Origin: Mauremys mutica
Lineage: Eukaryota > Chordata > Testudines > Geoemydidae
NCBI RefSeq assembly: GCF_020497125.1
Contig: NW_025422963.1
Coordinates: forward strand, 1-64,000
Length of the DNA stretch: 64,000 nucleotides
Direction of reading: 5' to 3'
Shown here: positions 45,162 to 57,460 of the stretch, in pieces
Layout: each line of letters opens with the position of its first letter
How positions within the stretch are numbered: position 1 is the stretch's first letter
Program-made: the position numbers and the translations under genes
The notes under the pieces: generated by a model
Told to the model about the DNA's origin: nothing
Seen by the model: the letters and a program-made list of their open reading frames with translations, nothing else
Database searches by the model: none

Positions 45162-45175
45162 ACTACATCTCCCAG
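45162..45175 (+). promoter_or_regulatory. ZNF143/THAP11-type site
   Basis: ACTACATCTCCCAG matches the ACTACANNTCCCA pattern found in many vertebrate housekeeping promoters. Confidence 0.6.
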
Positions 45176-45308
45176 CCTGCCCCGGGGGCGCGTCCGCCCT
45201 CTCCAGCCCGGGTGAGGGAGGGGTCAGCAGCTGAAACTGCGCATGCTCCGTGCGAACCCTGCTGGGGGCGGGAGAACAAAGCTGCTGCTGCCGCCTCCGC
45301 GTGAGCCG

Positions 45309-45314
45309 GTGAGT
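45309..45314 (+). other. Likely first-exon splice donor of the right-hand gene copy
   Basis: CCG/GTGAGTGAG is a strong donor 130-180 bp after the CRE and ZNF143 sites, on the plus strand and pointing toward the broken right-arm KRAB copy. Confidence 0.45.
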
Positions 45315-45700
45315 GAGAGACCCCGGGGGGGGCGGGCACGTGACTCTGCCCCGGGAACCTGGGAGAAGCCTCGGAGCCGCCTCGGGGGGAAGGGGGGGTG
45401 AGTCGGGGTTGCGCGGGGCGGGGCGGGGAGGGGGGGGTTGAACTGTCTCTGGGCAGCCAGGAAATCCCCGGGGGGGGCGGGGAGTTAATTGGCTCCTGTC
45501 CCTGTTGGCGCCTCTCGCCCCCGGTACAGAGTCTCTCCGGTTCTGCCCCGTTTCTCTCTCGGGGTCTCGCTCGGGCTGTAACATCCGGGGAGATTCGCCC
45601 CCCGCCCCCATGATCCGCTCTCTCGGCTCCCCTGTCCCCCCCCCCGGTCTCTCCATGAGTCTCCAATTTCCATTTAAAATTTCTCCCATGGGGGGTTCCC

Positions 45701-45977
45701 CCCAGTCCCAGTTACCGCCCCCACACAGCCACCTGCCCATCCCCCAGTGCTGCCCCCTTCCCTCATCCAGGGACCTGCCAGCTCCCCCACCCCCCTTTGC
45801 CCTCTTAAAGCAGCTCCTCAAAGGGCTCCCTGCTGCCCATGGGAATGGTGGGGCTGGGGGGAACCATCACTTTCTGTATATGTATTGGATACTAATATAA
45901 AATCCAGTCCAACAGCCCCCCTTTTCCCTCTAGTTATGTAGCAGTAATATAAAATCCCCTCAGATCTCGACGGTGTT
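45701..45977. other. Right shore of the CpG island
   Basis: C-rich on the plus strand; nothing else recognised. Confidence 0.4.
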
Positions 45978-46151
45978 CATAGACTATCAGGATTGGAAGG
46001 GACCTCAGGAGGTATCTAGTCCAACCCCCTGCTCAAAGCAGAGCCAATCCCCAAATTTTTACCCCAGTTCCCTAAATGGCCCCCTCAAGGATTGAACTCA
46101 CAACCCAGGTTTAGCAGGGCAGTGCTCCAACCACTGAGCTATCCCTCTCCC
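45978..46151 (-). mobile_element. Turtle tRNA-headed SINE with CR1-like tail
   Basis: On the minus strand it reads GGGATAGCTCAGTGGTTGG (A box), GGTTGTGAGTTCAATCCTTG (B box), a linker, then the tail GGTTGGACTAGATACCTCCT and a TATGA end. This is the layout of the tRNA-derived SINE known from cryptodire turtles, whose tail is shared with CR1. Confidence 0.8.
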
Positions 46152-47319
46152 CTCTCATGTTATCACTTGCGTAGTTTCTGATATGTATTCTCTGCAAATC
46201 TAAAAATTATCCTAAGCCCCACTTTTTCTCTAATTGTCTGTTTCTAAATGACTATGGCCTGAGATTTTTCCCTGTCTCTTTCATTATAAAATACTAAGAA
46301 AATCTCAGATTTACACCTTTTCTCAGATTCCTGAACATGGATATAAAATGTTGGCAAATGTTGCCCATTTTCTCTCTATTCAGTTATCAGATATTGATGT
46401 GAAACACTCAGATTTTACTTTGTATCAACAACTGATATAAAATCCCTCTGATTTTCCACTTTCCTCTCTAAACGGATTTAATACCCATCAAATCCAGAGG
46501 CCTCCCCCTGTTTGGGGGATCAGTGGTTCCCAGCTGGTAACAGGAGAGTTGGCTGGACCCTTTTCTTTTCTCCAGCTGGCACTGGGTGAGGAGGTCACTC
46601 TGAGTGCAGCCTGGGTCCAGCAGTGTCTCAAAGCCCATGACAAATGGTCTCTGGGAGGGGCTGCTTCCCGCAGTGCGAAGATGTAGCTAGTGACAGGGCA
46701 TGGACCTTTCTTGCCCGCCAGGCCTTCCATTCTCCTGTTGAAGCAGCACCCCCCAGGGATCCCTCTGCCCCGGTGACTGGCCAGCAGGGGGCAGTGATAA
46801 CTTTCTATCCACTTAGCAGACACAGTGAGGTAACTGTTGCTGGGGTAGGGGATGGGGTGTCTGTGTGGGGAGATTGCAGCTGGAGCTGAAGGGGCATTGT
46901 GGGAGGGGGAGGCCTCTGGGTGACTGGGCAGGGGGTTCTGGAGGTTTGGGGGGGGGAGGGTTCTGATGTGCCCAGCCCTGAGGCTGTGGGTCCTGGAGGT
47001 GGGTATCACTGGGGACTTGTTGGTGCAGAACAGTGAGGGTGGGCATCTCTTGGGGAGGCAGGGCAGGGGGCTGGAGGGAGCCTGGTGCTGTGCCAGGGGC
47101 TCAGTCGTGCCCAATGCACAGAACTGGGTGGGGGAGTGCCAGGCGCTAGGTCGGGATGCCAGGCAAGCAGAGGGAGGGGTCCCATTGTAAAGCCTCAGGG
47201 GGTCCCAGGCAAATGGCCTGGCAGGTCCTGCTGGAGGGCAGGTGGGGGTCCTAGGCAGGCAGTAGGGGAATCCTGGGCAGGCAGTGAGGGACTGAATTCC
47301 CAGTGAGGGGTCCCCTGGG
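46152..47319. other. Unassigned non-coding DNA
   Basis: Spacer between CpG island and right arm. AT-rich at first, then G-rich from about 46,640; no gene recognised. Confidence 0.4.
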
Positions 47320-49759
47320 GGGGTGGTCCCTGGCTGTTGGGGACTCTTGGTGGGGGGAACCTTTAGGATTCCCAGCCTGCCAGTGATGGTCTGGTGGGGG
47401 TTCTCTGGCCAGTGGGGTGCTGAGGGGTATCTGGAGTTCCTGTTCAGGGATTTTGGGGGTTGGGTCCCAGGGAATATCTGGAGGGACTCTGGCTGCGGGG
47501 TCTGGGCTCTGGGTACTGGGGGTGTCTGGGGGCCCCTGGATGGAGGCTCTGGGGGCTGCTACTAACCATGCTCCTTCTCTCTGATCAGCTTGTGCCAGAA
47601 TCCTGACTCCAAGCACATCCCAGCATTCCCCAGCCAGGCCCAGTCACCATGATAACTTTCTAGCCACTTATCAAACATCTTGAAAACTCCAGGACCTTCC
47701 AGTTCCATTGGGAAAATTTGTGCCCCGAGTCCTTATACTAGATCTTGGGGGTGCGGCAGGTGGAAAGGGGGCTAGAAATGCCACACAATGGTCTCTTCCA
47801 CAGCGTTCTGGACTCATTCATTCTGAAATCTGGTTTCATTGAGACCATTGTTAATCCAGAGTCACTGCATGGAAAGACAAGGAGTGACTCCAGATGGACA
47901 GTGGGGCAAATGAGATCAGCAATTCTCCCTGTGAGGAGGGGCTCTCATTAGCGGCTCTCCCCAGAGAGCTAAAGGAGGGAAGCTGCTCAAAGGCTCTGTC
48001 CCTCTCTGCTCAGGATATTGGGGTTCAGCTTCCTGGGTCAGATGCTGCAGCCTCCATTGTGATCTGGGAGACCAGGCTTAGCAGCTGCTGTTCCCCCAGT
48101 GGGGCCTCTCTGCTGGGAAGTGACCTTAATTAAAGCTTCTTTTCTGCCCTGCCAAAGTGATGACTTTCTCCGCTCGTCCTAGCCCCCTAGGGCAGCCCTG
48201 GGCCCTATTAATACAAATTCTACCACAGACTCCAGGTAACAGACCTCAGGGAAAGTGCTGGGGACTGGCAAGAAAGTGACTCTGCACAAACAGCCCCCTC
48301 CCCCCCATTTCTCCTCCCATTAGTAGTTGCCAGGAGAAAATCCAGCCCTGGGAGATCAAAGCTTCCAGGAATGGGACTGTCCCAGCCAGAGGGGCAGGGA
48401 GAGAGGACAGGGGAAGGAGAGACTGAAAGGGGCAGTGGGAGAAATGAGTGGGGGGAAAGATTTCCAGCTCTCTAGTGCACCCAGACACATGTATTGCAGC
48501 ATCCCTGGGCAGAACCACTTTCCAGTGAACAAGAAAAGGCTCAGACAGAGGAAAAACCAGTTCTTGACTCCATATTCCCCCTGCTGGGGTGTGACTGCCC
48601 TGGGGTCAGTGTCTGAGGGAATCCCCCACAGTGACCCCTTGGGTTCTGCTCTTTTCTAGCCTTGTGTTCAGAGACTTTGTTACGGGGTGAGGGGAGGGAG
48701 CAGGGAGGTTAAAAATGTCTCTGTGGGCTTAGCCTGGCAGGAGGGGCCAGGTCTACACTGTAATTAAAGAGATCAAGCATGTTCCCAGCATGGCAGAGTC
48801 TAGGATGTCTGTGTGCAGGGAAAGGGCCTTGGGGACTCGTGATGTGAAATTAACTAAAGCCTGTTCTGAAACCTCCACAACTGCCCTTCTCGTCCTGCCA
48901 GGGCTGCAGAATGACGTCCATGTTTCACTCCAGCTCATCCCATCCTCCCATGACACAGGGAAGAGAAATGGCTGCAGTGGAGCCAGCGCAGGTAGGGATT
49001 ATTTTTTTGAGGGGGGGTTGGTGGGTTCCTACAGGAGGCAGAGGGACAGCAAATACACCGGAGATGGGAAGGTTTGCATAGTCTGGTTTGGAGGTTGGAG
49101 CAGGACAGGAAATGCACAGGGTGGAGAATGGGAGGACAGGGTGTGACAAACCTGCTGGGAGTTGTTTAATAAGTGGCCTAGATTCTAGGAACAGACCCAT
49201 GAGGTTTGGAGGTGGAAATGCTCTAGTTTGTGGAGCAGAAAATAACCCACGTGAATGGGGCTGGGAAAACTGACCAGACTCATAGTGCTGGAGCCTGACC
49301 CGACTAACCAGTGGCTGCTGTGAGATATGAAGGGGGCACCCACTAGTGAGGGTTAGGGAAGATTCCCCTCCCTTCATATCCAGCTCCTCACAATGAGGAG
49401 GGTGTTGGGCTTCCTACCAGGGAGCTCTCCCTGGTCCCTGTTAGGGGCTCCCTCTCCTCTATCAGTCTGTGGCTAGTAGGTATGTGATGGATCTGCTGGG
49501 AGAGATAAGGGGCTCTATTTGTCCCCTCACTCTGATGTTTCCTGGATGCTCTGACCAGGGTGGGGGTGGGACTTTGTTGACTGCAAGCCACCCAGGGCTT
49601 CCCTTTGATGGGCTCCTCTCCTCACAAGTAGTGGGGCTGTGAATGGGGCAGCAGGTATTGAGTGTTGGACTCTTGCTCTTTCAGGGGCCGGTGACCTTCG
49701 AGGAGGTGCTCGACCCCACTCAGAGAGCCCTCTACTGCGATGTCATGCAGAAGAACTAT
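47320..49759 (+). repeat. Right arm of the KRAB-locus inverted duplication
   Basis: Reverse complement of 42,165-44,590 with substitutions and indels. Its outer end is cut by a CR1 insertion at about 49,760. Confidence 0.85.
48902..49759 (+). pseudogene. Broken KRAB zinc-finger gene copy
   Basis: The first coding exon (48,911-48,991) is intact: acceptor CTGCCAG, 27 codons ending EMAAVEPAQ, donor CAG/GTAGGG. The KRAB exon begins correctly at 49,685 after TTTCAG but has lost 33 nt, an in-frame loss of the [11 protein letters not shown] core. It also has R to C before DVM, and is truncated at AACTAT by a CR1 element. No B/C exon or finger array follows within the window. It is therefore a pseudogene, although its promoter side may still be active. 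Confidence 0.85.
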
Positions 49760-50345
49760 TCTAGCACTAGAAAAGGTTCAGAAAAGGGCAACTAAAATGA
49801 TTAGGAGTTTGGAGAGGGTCCCATACGAGGAAAGATTAAAGAGGCTAGGACTCTTTAGCTTGGAAAAGAGGAGACTAAGGGGGGATATGATAGAGGTATA
49901 TAAAATCATGAGTGATGTTGAGAAAGTGGATAAGGAGAAGTTATTTACTTATTCCCATAATACAAGAACTAGGGGTCACCAAATGAAATTAATAGGTAGC
50001 AGGTTTAAAACAAATAAAAGGAAGTTCTTCACGCAGCGCACAGTCAACTTGTGGAACTCCTTGCCTGAGGAGGTTGTGAAGGCTAGGACTATAACAGCAT
50101 TTAAAAGAGAACTGGATAAATTCATGGTGGTTAAGTCCATCAATGGCTATTAGCCAGGATGGGTATGGAATGGTGTTCCTAGCCTCTGTTTGTCAGACGA
50201 TGGAGATGGATGGCAGGAGAGAGATCACTTGATCATTGCCTGTTAGGTTCACTCCCTCTGGGGCATCTGGCATTGGCCACTGTCGGTAGACAGGATACTG
50301 GGCTAGATGGACCTTTGGATCTGACCCGGTACGGCCGTTCTTATG
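49760..50345 (+). repeat. CR1 LINE, 3' 590 bp
   Basis: It has an open frame for the CR1 ORF2 C-terminus (ALEKVQKRATKM through FKRELDKFM, 49,760-50,130), then the 3' UTR and the end GGCCGTTCTTATG. It is 5'-truncated and disrupts the KRAB copy. The frame is undamaged, suggesting a fairly recent insertion. Confidence 0.85.
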
Positions 50346-52140
50346 TCATGTATGTATGTGTGCATTTGGTGCAAGGCGCTTCTGGCCCTCAGAGACCGTG
50401 TGAAGGCTTTGGAGGCCAGGGTGTTGGAACTGGAGGAGCTAAGGGAGGCAGAGAAGTATGTTGATGAGGCTTTCCAGGACACTATAGAATTGTCCCAACT
50501 CCGGTCAGACAGCCCCCCGCACTGTTGAGGAGGATGAAAGGCCCAGGGAATGAGAGCAGTCAACGGGAGCAGAGGGAAAGCTTCTCATAGTTGGGATCCT
50601 CACCCCAACACTATCTGGAAGAACCTCTTGCACTGAGGTTACCTCACCGCGGGAGGGAACTCCACTCATTAAGAAAAGGCAGCTGTTAGTAATGGGAGAT
50701 CTGATCATTAGAAACAAGGATATCTGGGTTTGTGATGACCGGGAGAACCGTATGGTGACTTGCCTGCCTGGTGCGTAGGTTGCGGATTTCTCAAGGCATC
50801 TAGGTAGATTTATGTGTAGTGCTGGGGAGGAGCCAGTGGTCATGGTACATGTAGATACCAATGACATAGGGAAGGGTAGGTGAGACGTCCTGGAGGTCAA
50901 ATTTAATCTGCTAGGAAAGAGACTGAAATCCAGGACCTCTATGGTCGCATTCTCAGATATGCTCCCAGTTCCATGTGCAGGGCCAGGTAAGCAGGCAGAG
51001 CTTCGGAGTCTCAATGTGTGGATGAGATGATGGTGTAGAGAGATGGGGTTTAGATTTATTAGGAACTGGAGAAACTTTGGGGATGCGGCAGCCTATACAG
51101 GAAGGATGGGCTCCACCTAAACCAAAGTGGATCCAGACTGCTGGCACTTAACATTAAAAAGGTTGCAGAGCAGTTTTTAAGCTAAGAGATGGGGGGGAAG
51201 CCAATGGCTGCAGAGGAGCACGTGGATCGGACAGAGACTTCTCTTAGAGGAGAGTGTAGTGATAGAGATTTTTCTAGTTTTAGTCAGGAAGAGAGGCTGG
51301 AAGAGGATAAAGTAGGGGCCAGATCAGACGAGAAGCATTCACACACAAAAGAATCTGACACATCAGAAAAGGGCATACAAATAAACAGTGACAAGTTTTT
51401 AAAGTGTGTGTACACAAATGCTAGAAGTGTAAATAATAAGATGGGTGAATTAGAGTGCCTTGTGTTAAAAGAGGATATTGACATAATAGGCATCACAGAG
51501 ACCTGGTGGAGTGAGGACAATCAATGGGACACAATCATTCCCGGGTACAAAATATATCTGAAGGTCAGAGCAGGTCATATTCAGGGGGTGGGGAGGGGAG
51601 TGGCACTGTATGTTAACGAAAATGTAGACTCAAATGAAGTAAATATCTTAAATGAAACCGCATGTTCCATAGAATCTCTATGGATAGTAATTCCATTCTC
51701 TAATAAGAATATAACAATAGAGATCTATTATCGACCACCTGTCAAAGACAGTGATAGTGAGGATGAAATGCGAAGGGAGATTAGAGAGGCTATCAAAATA
51801 AAGAACTCCATAATAGTGGGAGATTTCAATTATCCCCATATTGACTGGGTACATGTCACTTCAGGACAAAATGCAGAGACAAAATTTCTCGATACTTTAA
51901 ATGACTGTTTCTTAGAGCAGCTGGTACAAGAACCCGCAAGGGGAGAAGCAACTCTCCATTTAGTCCTGAGTGGAGCGCAGGATCTTGTCCAAGAGGTAAC
52001 TATAACAGGACCGCTTGGAAATAGTGATCATAATATAGCAACATTTAACAATGGGCCATCAACATTTAACAATGGGCCATCAAACAGGCTAGACAGAACT
52101 GACACCAACTTGTCTGGGGTGTTCCCCGGAAGCAGAGCAC
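50346..52140 (+). repeat. CR1 LINE, ORF1 remnant and ORF2 endonuclease
   Basis: First comes an ORF1-like piece (50,343-50,528) with a heptad-rich LRDRVKALEARVLELEEL coiled coil and a CXXC-type phrase. A longer frame follows at 51,189-52,148: residues after YTNARSVNNKMGELECLV carry GITETWW, IEIYYRPP and GDFNYPHIDW, the AP-endonuclease motifs (catalytic Glu, Asp and Asn), ending with SDHNI. The element stops after the endonuclease; no RT follows. The 5' part between the two frames is broken. Confidence 0.8.
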
Positions 52141-52369
52141 AAGTTTGAAATACGGGCAGCATAGAGCCAATATTCATAAAGTCAACTACAGAAATGATAC
52201 ACATCTAGAGATAGCATCATTCTAATCAGCCAATCAGAACCTCTCCATAGACCCCTTACACGACAACCTTTCTACAATATTGGCTGCAAATATAGAACAG
52301 TGGTCGCAACAGTGATCTATCCAGTTACAGATTATGTCAATAACGTGATAGGAGGTGACACGGCATCAG

Positions 52370-52905
52370 TGAGACTGATACTGGAATACTGCCTCCAGTT
52401 TCGGTGCCCTCGTTTGAAAAAGATGTTGTGAAATTGGAGCTGGGGCAGCAAAGAGCCACCAAATGTTCTGAGGGTTGGAGAAAAATGCCTTCTAGTGAGC
52501 TATTGAACGAGCTCAACCTGTTTAGCTTATCAAAAGAAGATTGAAAGGTGACTTCATTGAAGTGTTGAAGGGCCTTAATGGAGAGAAAATATTGGGTATT
52601 AATGGGCTCTTTAATCTAGCAGAGAAAGGCATAACAAGAGCCAATGGCTGGAAGCTGAAAAGAGACAAATTCATATTACAATTAAGGCACAAATATTAAC
52701 CAGCGAGGATGATTCACCACAGGAACAAACTACCAAGGAAAGTGGTGGATTCTCCATCTCCTGATGTCATTTAATGAAGGCTAGATGCCTTTCTGGAATG
52801 TGTTTGCCCCAAAAGTAGCTCTTGTGTCATACAGGAGGCCTGTGATATGCAGGGGGTCAGATTAGATGCTCTAATGGTCCCTTCTGGCCATCAAGTCGAC
52901 TAATT
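52370..52905 (+). repeat. CR1 LINE of another subfamily, 3' part
   Basis: Decayed ORF2 (TGGAATACTGCCTCCAGTTT; RATKCSEG-like) is followed by the CR1 tail AATGGTCCCTTCTGGCCATC. It is more diverged than the copy at 49,760. Confidence 0.7.
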
Positions 52906-54867
52906 TCTGAAAACTGACTGTAGCATTGGGAGCAGCGTCTGATGTTTTCCTGTCTAGCCGGCTTGCTGCCTAGAACGAAAGCTCCTTGAGTGGGGTGATC
53001 CACAGGGAGTAGCTCAAACCTCCAAAGTGCCTGGCCAGGGGCAGGACATTAGCACAGCAAGGGAGGGGTGTGGCAGTGACATCACAAAGGCCTTTTGCAG
53101 GACCTCAGACTATTGGTCAAAGGTGGTGGGGAGATGGTGACCTCACAGAGAGATGCTGACATCAGCCAGGCAGGACAGGGGCGAGGGGCCAGGGAAACCT
53201 GAGAGACCCCTGTGGCTTTGCTTCAGCAAGTCTCCTTCTCCAGGTCTCTCTTTGAGGACTGAGAGTATTCGGGTTCACGGATGTGAGCACCAGGAGGAAC
53301 CTCTTTCGACTTTTCTCCTTCCGTTTTCCTGATTTTACTAGAAAACAGCCATCCCTGTTTAGAAGGTAAGAGCCTCCTCGAGGTTTGAAACCTGTTCAGT
53401 CTGATCCATCAGATGACAGTTGAATTCTAGGCATGGAAAACACGAGCTTAAGGAGGCAGAATTTTATTCTGCACCTGGGATTTTGTCCCTTAGAATCACT
53501 GGGGACATTAGGGTTTGTCCTTTTGGTTTCACCTTTTCCTCCCTCCCTCCTTTCTCTTTGTCCTTTCTCCTGTTCCCCTCCCAAGACCAGGAGTTGTGTG
53601 TGTGTGTGTGTGTGTGTGTTATGGGGGAGCAGTGTGGTTTTTCCACGTGAAGCCAGCACCAGACCTGGCACCACCCCCAGCTCTGCCCCCTTCCTGCCAC
53701 TGCAACCCCATCTCACCTCCTGACCCTGGCTGGGCGCCCCTGGCCCCTCGTAGCAGGGAGCTGTGCAGGGGGGTCTCCTTGCAACCATGAGTGGGTGTCT
53801 GGTGGGTGCTGTCACCTCCGCCAGAGACCCCCCAAGAAACTCACTAGCTTCCTCTGCATGCGGGGAGGGGCTCCTACTTTCTGTCTTGGGGGGGGAGATT
53901 CCGTGATGTCAGAGCCTATGGTGAGAGGGGTTCGAATCACGAGTCTGGAGTGGCAGGGCAACCCCCTCCCCCAGTCAGATTCTGCTAGGGGGCTGGGCTG
54001 GGATCTGTAGGGAGGAAGACAAAGGAAAAAGCAGCCGCCACAATGGAACCCAGGAGTCCTGGCTCCCAGTCCCCCTGCTATGACTTCTAGACCCCCCTCT
54101 GCTCCCAGAGCCAGGGATAGAAGCCAGAGGTCCCTGGCGCCCAGCCCCCTCCCTGCTCTGACCGCTAGACCCCACTCCTCTTTTAGGCTCGCTGCCTCTT
54201 CTATCAACCCACCCCACCTGTCCATCCCTTTGCTGCAGGTTTCTGGGGTGTCACCCCTGCTCTGCGCTCCCCCAGTGCAGCCCAAGGCCTTTCCTCCCCC
54301 CAACCACACATCCTCTCCCCCTCGTGCTGGATCGTCTGCTTGGCCCCCTGTCCCCTCTCGGGGATTGTGCAGTGGCCCAGCACCAGGCAACGCAGAATGT
54401 AAACCACAGGCCCTGCCCTGCCCCACCGCACTGTTGCTGCCTTCCAAGTACATTGGAGCCCAGCGCCCTGCACCTGTTCCCTCCTGCCCCACAAGGGGTG
54501 AGCTGCAGTCCCCACCTCGCTCTGCAGAGGGGAGAAGGGTCAAGCCAACCAGCCCGTTTAGGATGGGGGTATCAATACCCTTTTTTCTGCACAGCCACTG
54601 ACCATCAGCAGGATTCCTCCTCCCTCCTGTGCCTCAGTGCAACTAAATCTCCACACCTAGACAGCCGGTCCATCCGCTGCACCCCAGTCCCCCATGCCTG
54701 AGCCTCCCTGCCAAAGTCCTTCACCCGGCTCCAGATAATTAAGTCTCACATCTCGCAGGGAACTTGACTTCTGTGCCCAGAGAGTCTCAACCCCCTCAGT
54801 AGATGACCTGAGTCTGAGAAACACAGTGTCCATCTTCTCTAAAGAAGTACGTGGAGAAATTATATGT
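52906..54867. other. Unassigned non-coding DNA with a (TG)n microsatellite
   Basis: A (TG)n run occupies about 53,595-53,620. Several 80-240 codon frames on either strand (for instance 53,812-54,543) are low-complexity and lack domains. Confidence 0.4.
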
Positions 54868-54940
54868 GACCATGTGGCCTAATGGATAAGGCATCTGAGT
54901 CTGGATCAGGCAATTGAGGGTTCATGTCCCTTCATGGTTG
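54868..54940 (+). tRNA. tRNA-Arg-bodied gene with a CTG (Gln) anticodon
   Basis: The 73-nt body matches the Arg TCG/CCG class: GTGGCCTAATGGATAAGGC, acceptor halves GACCATG and CATGGTT pairing fully, and B box GGTTCATGTCC. The anticodon loop GTCTGGA gives CTG, which would decode glutamine CAG. A single C-to-T step from CCG explains it. TTTT lies at 54,953-54,956. The stems are sound, but the B box has a change (GTTCATG for GTTCGAG). Confidence 0.72.
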
Positions 54941-55619
54941 TGCTTGTGCAGTTTTACCTTTGGGCTGAAAGTCCTGCTCCCTTCAGGGCTGGAACCTCTT
55001 CTTGTCCGCTCAGGCCAATGCTCTGGCTTCAGCTAGAGCCCCGGGAAGGAGTTGGGGGTTGGGTGTCACAAAGGCTGGGGCATGAGCCCCAGGTGCTTCC
55101 AGTCTCACCTTTGCCATTCCTGACTTGCCAAAGAAAATGGGCGGCGGCCCGGGCTAGAGTGTGGAGCAGTTTCCCTCTTCCAAGTGTGCGCCTGTCCCTG
55201 TGCTGGAGGGTAATTGCTACATAGCGCCTTGGGAGCCTGGGTGTTTCTCTGATTCTCGCCAGTTGGGGAAAAGCCTCTTGGGGTAAAATCTCCTGCCCCA
55301 CTGCCAAAGTGAGCACCTGGAGTGGGAACGGTAAGAGGCCCCACCAGGGGGACTGGCCCTGCTTTCCTACCATCTTCTGATGTTGGCCACAAAGCATCAG
55401 CAGCCGCCCCACATGCTGGTCTGTGGGTGGCCTTCAGTGGGTGTTTGGCATGGCAGGGAGCAGGCTGGCTAGGGGTCTTTGTCGCTGTCTGCTGGCCACA
55501 CATAGGCATGGTTCTCCCCTCCTCTGAACAGCCAGAGTGAGTCTGTGCTTAGAAAACAGAGACACAGGAGACTCCAGACAAGAGGGTGAGAAAGATTGAG
55601 AAAGGACCTATGCAGACAG
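54941..55619. other. Non-coding DNA including a copied block
   Basis: 55,258-55,370 is a direct copy of 2,370-2,470 (CTCCTGCCCCACTGCCAAA and following). Nothing else recognised. Confidence 0.5.
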
Positions 55620-56213
55620 CCCACACTACAGGGACACTGCCTGGTTAAGGGATGTGGAGGCACCAAATTGCCCCAAATTTCCTGGTGCCCTACGCAGCTG
55701 TGTACTGCTCCAGCGGGGAACTCGATCCCCCGGCTGGCTGAGCCGGCCAGGAAAGCTGCCCCTGCCCCTGCTCCACCTCTTCCCCACAGCCCCCACCCCT
55801 GGTCTGCCCCCACCCCCCTCTTCCCACCCCTGCTCCACCCCATCCCCCCCGCCTTCCCCTGAGCTACATCCCGGTGGACGGCAGGAGGGATCAGGCGCAT
55901 CCTGCACTCACCGGGCGGTGGGAAGTGGAGTGACCTGGCCCCAGCCTGCTCTGCTCCAGCAGCTCCCAGCTGCGCCACTGGTGAGTGCTGGGGACCGTTT
56001 CCCCCCCAACTTCCAAGGCTGGGAGCAGAGTGCAGCGGGCTGGGGCCGGATCACTCCACTTCCCGCCGCCCCGTGAGTGTGGGGTCAGGCCTGCCCTGCA
56101 ATTACCGGGCAGCGGGAAGTGGAGTGACCTGGCCCCAGCCTGCTCCGCTCTGCCAGCTCGGGCTGGGGGACAGGGGTGCCGTGTAGGGCACCAAAATGTC
56201 TAGGGACAACCCT
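55620..56213. mobile_element. hAT-like fragment
   Basis: The right end reads GGCACCAAAATGTCTAGGGA and CAACCCTG, a hAT-type terminus. An inverted echo (CCTGGTGCCCTACGCAGC) lies near 55,680. The interior is C-rich with repeated phrases such as GGGAAGTGGAGTGACCTGGC at 55,920 and 56,110. The left border and target duplication are not clear. Confidence 0.5.
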
Positions 56214-56762
56214 GAATAGATCATTTTCCCACAGGGACCGATGGCTGTTAGAATAGAAATATTCAGGCTGCCTGTGCAGGCCTAGACTTTAAGAACTGCG
56301 GTGTCAGAGCTGGGAAGGGGGACACTGGGGAACAGACTCTGTCGGTCTATAGAGATAAGCCCGACTGGTGTGAAGGGCTTCGGAATCTGCTTGCTTGGAA
56401 ACTAACCCCAGTAAACATCCCTTTGTCTGCGCTTCCGACTTCTGGTCTTTTGCTGCTTGCTGTCTGCCTGACAAGAGCCAGGGAAGTGGGCAGGGAAAGT
56501 CCTCTAACAATGGCTCCTTGCTCCTCTCCCTCCAGGCTCAGGGGTCAAGGATGGGCAGGACTCCAGGCTCTGCTTGAGGGATCCTGGCACAGGGGCTGGG
56601 GGGGAGAGAAAGGATTGTAGATTCTCACCTGCACTCTGGAGAGGAGGTAATAATTGAAGGGGGCATTTTTGACTCCTCCCCTCCTCAGTGTCCCCAGGAC
56701 TAGAATTCTACATTCCACAGGACCAAATAAGGGGGTGATGCCACATGGTTAATGAAAACCAG
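56214..56762. other. Non-coding DNA; second half copies 1,245-1,440
   Basis: From about 56,548 the sequence is a direct repeat of 1,245-1,440 (GGACTCCAGGCTCTGCTTGA onward). No gene. Confidence 0.55.
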
Positions 56763-56841
56763 GGCTCCAGGTGAGGCTTGAACTCACAACCTCAGCATAG
56801 CTCCTCAAGTACTTTGCGCTAGTCAATTGCGCCACTGGAGC
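56763..56841 (-). tRNA. tRNA-Ile(UAU)-type pseudogene
   Basis: Acceptor halves GCTCCAG/CTGGAGC and the B box are preserved. A deletion of about 15 nt has removed the anticodon's last bases and most of the intron, leaving ACTTGAGG. Compared with 1,753-1,846 the rest is close. Confidence 0.72.
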
Positions 56842-57460
56842 ATCTGTAAATTGTGATTTTTAAAAACCTTAGGTGGATACAGGCAAGGAGTGACCCCAAA
56901 ACATTCTCAGTGGGGTTGAGAGCAGGTAGCGACAAGTGTTGGTACTGGATGGGGTGGATCCTTTTTAAGGGTTCCAGGCCCCATTTGACCCTTTTGTTCT
57001 TCCCTGTGTAATAACAGAGCTGGTTAAGACTCAATGGAGAGTCTTGCTGCAGACCAACAGATCTGAAATCACTGAGAACCAGCTCTAAGCATTAGTCCTG
57101 CTTTGGGACAGTGTCTCTCATGCAAGAAACTGCCCAGTCTGCGCTAGCAGTGAGGCTCCCTCACTAACAGCTGAAATCAGGGAGAGCTGTGTGAAGTGCA
57201 GGGCCCCAGGGGTGCCTGAACAGGGGGGAACAACACCCCAGGACTTTAAAAAATGGGAGGACCCTGCCTTGCCACTTTGTAATGACCATAAGGGCGAGTG
57301 AGGGTGGGGAGGGGACGGAGAGCAGTGAGTGGGAGGCAGGGTCTTGGGGGAGGAGGCAGCGCAGGAGCGGGGCCTTGGGGAGAAGGGGTGGGGCAGTGGC
57401 GTGGCCTCGAGTGGAAGGTGTGGGGCTACTGTTTGGGCTCTGGTGGCTGCTACTTTTAGG
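56842..57460. other. Direct copy of 1,860-2,400
   Basis: The block repeats 1,860-2,350 in the same orientation with few changes, then diverges near 57,340 and ends at the hAT target duplication. Confidence 0.7.

Larger units (their letters stand above)
44600..45700. promoter_or_regulatory. CpG island, probable two-way promoter
   Basis: A stretch of about 1.1 kb is extremely GC- and CpG-rich and lies between the two head-to-head KRAB copies. It contains a CRE, an ETS site, a ZNF143/THAP11-type site and two TGCGCATGC motifs near 45,003 and 45,238 resembling half NRF1 sites. The 228-codon minus frame here (45,135-45,821) is a composition effect. Exon 1 of the zinc-finger gene should lie here, but its donor could not be fixed. 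Confidence 0.75.

Noticed and set aside
45135..45821. Minus-strand frame of 228 codons in the CpG island
   Set aside because: Extreme GC content removes stop codons by chance; the translation is low-complexity.
53812..54543. Minus-strand frame of 243 codons
   Set aside because: Gly/Arg-rich, no domain, not duplicated, no splice context.
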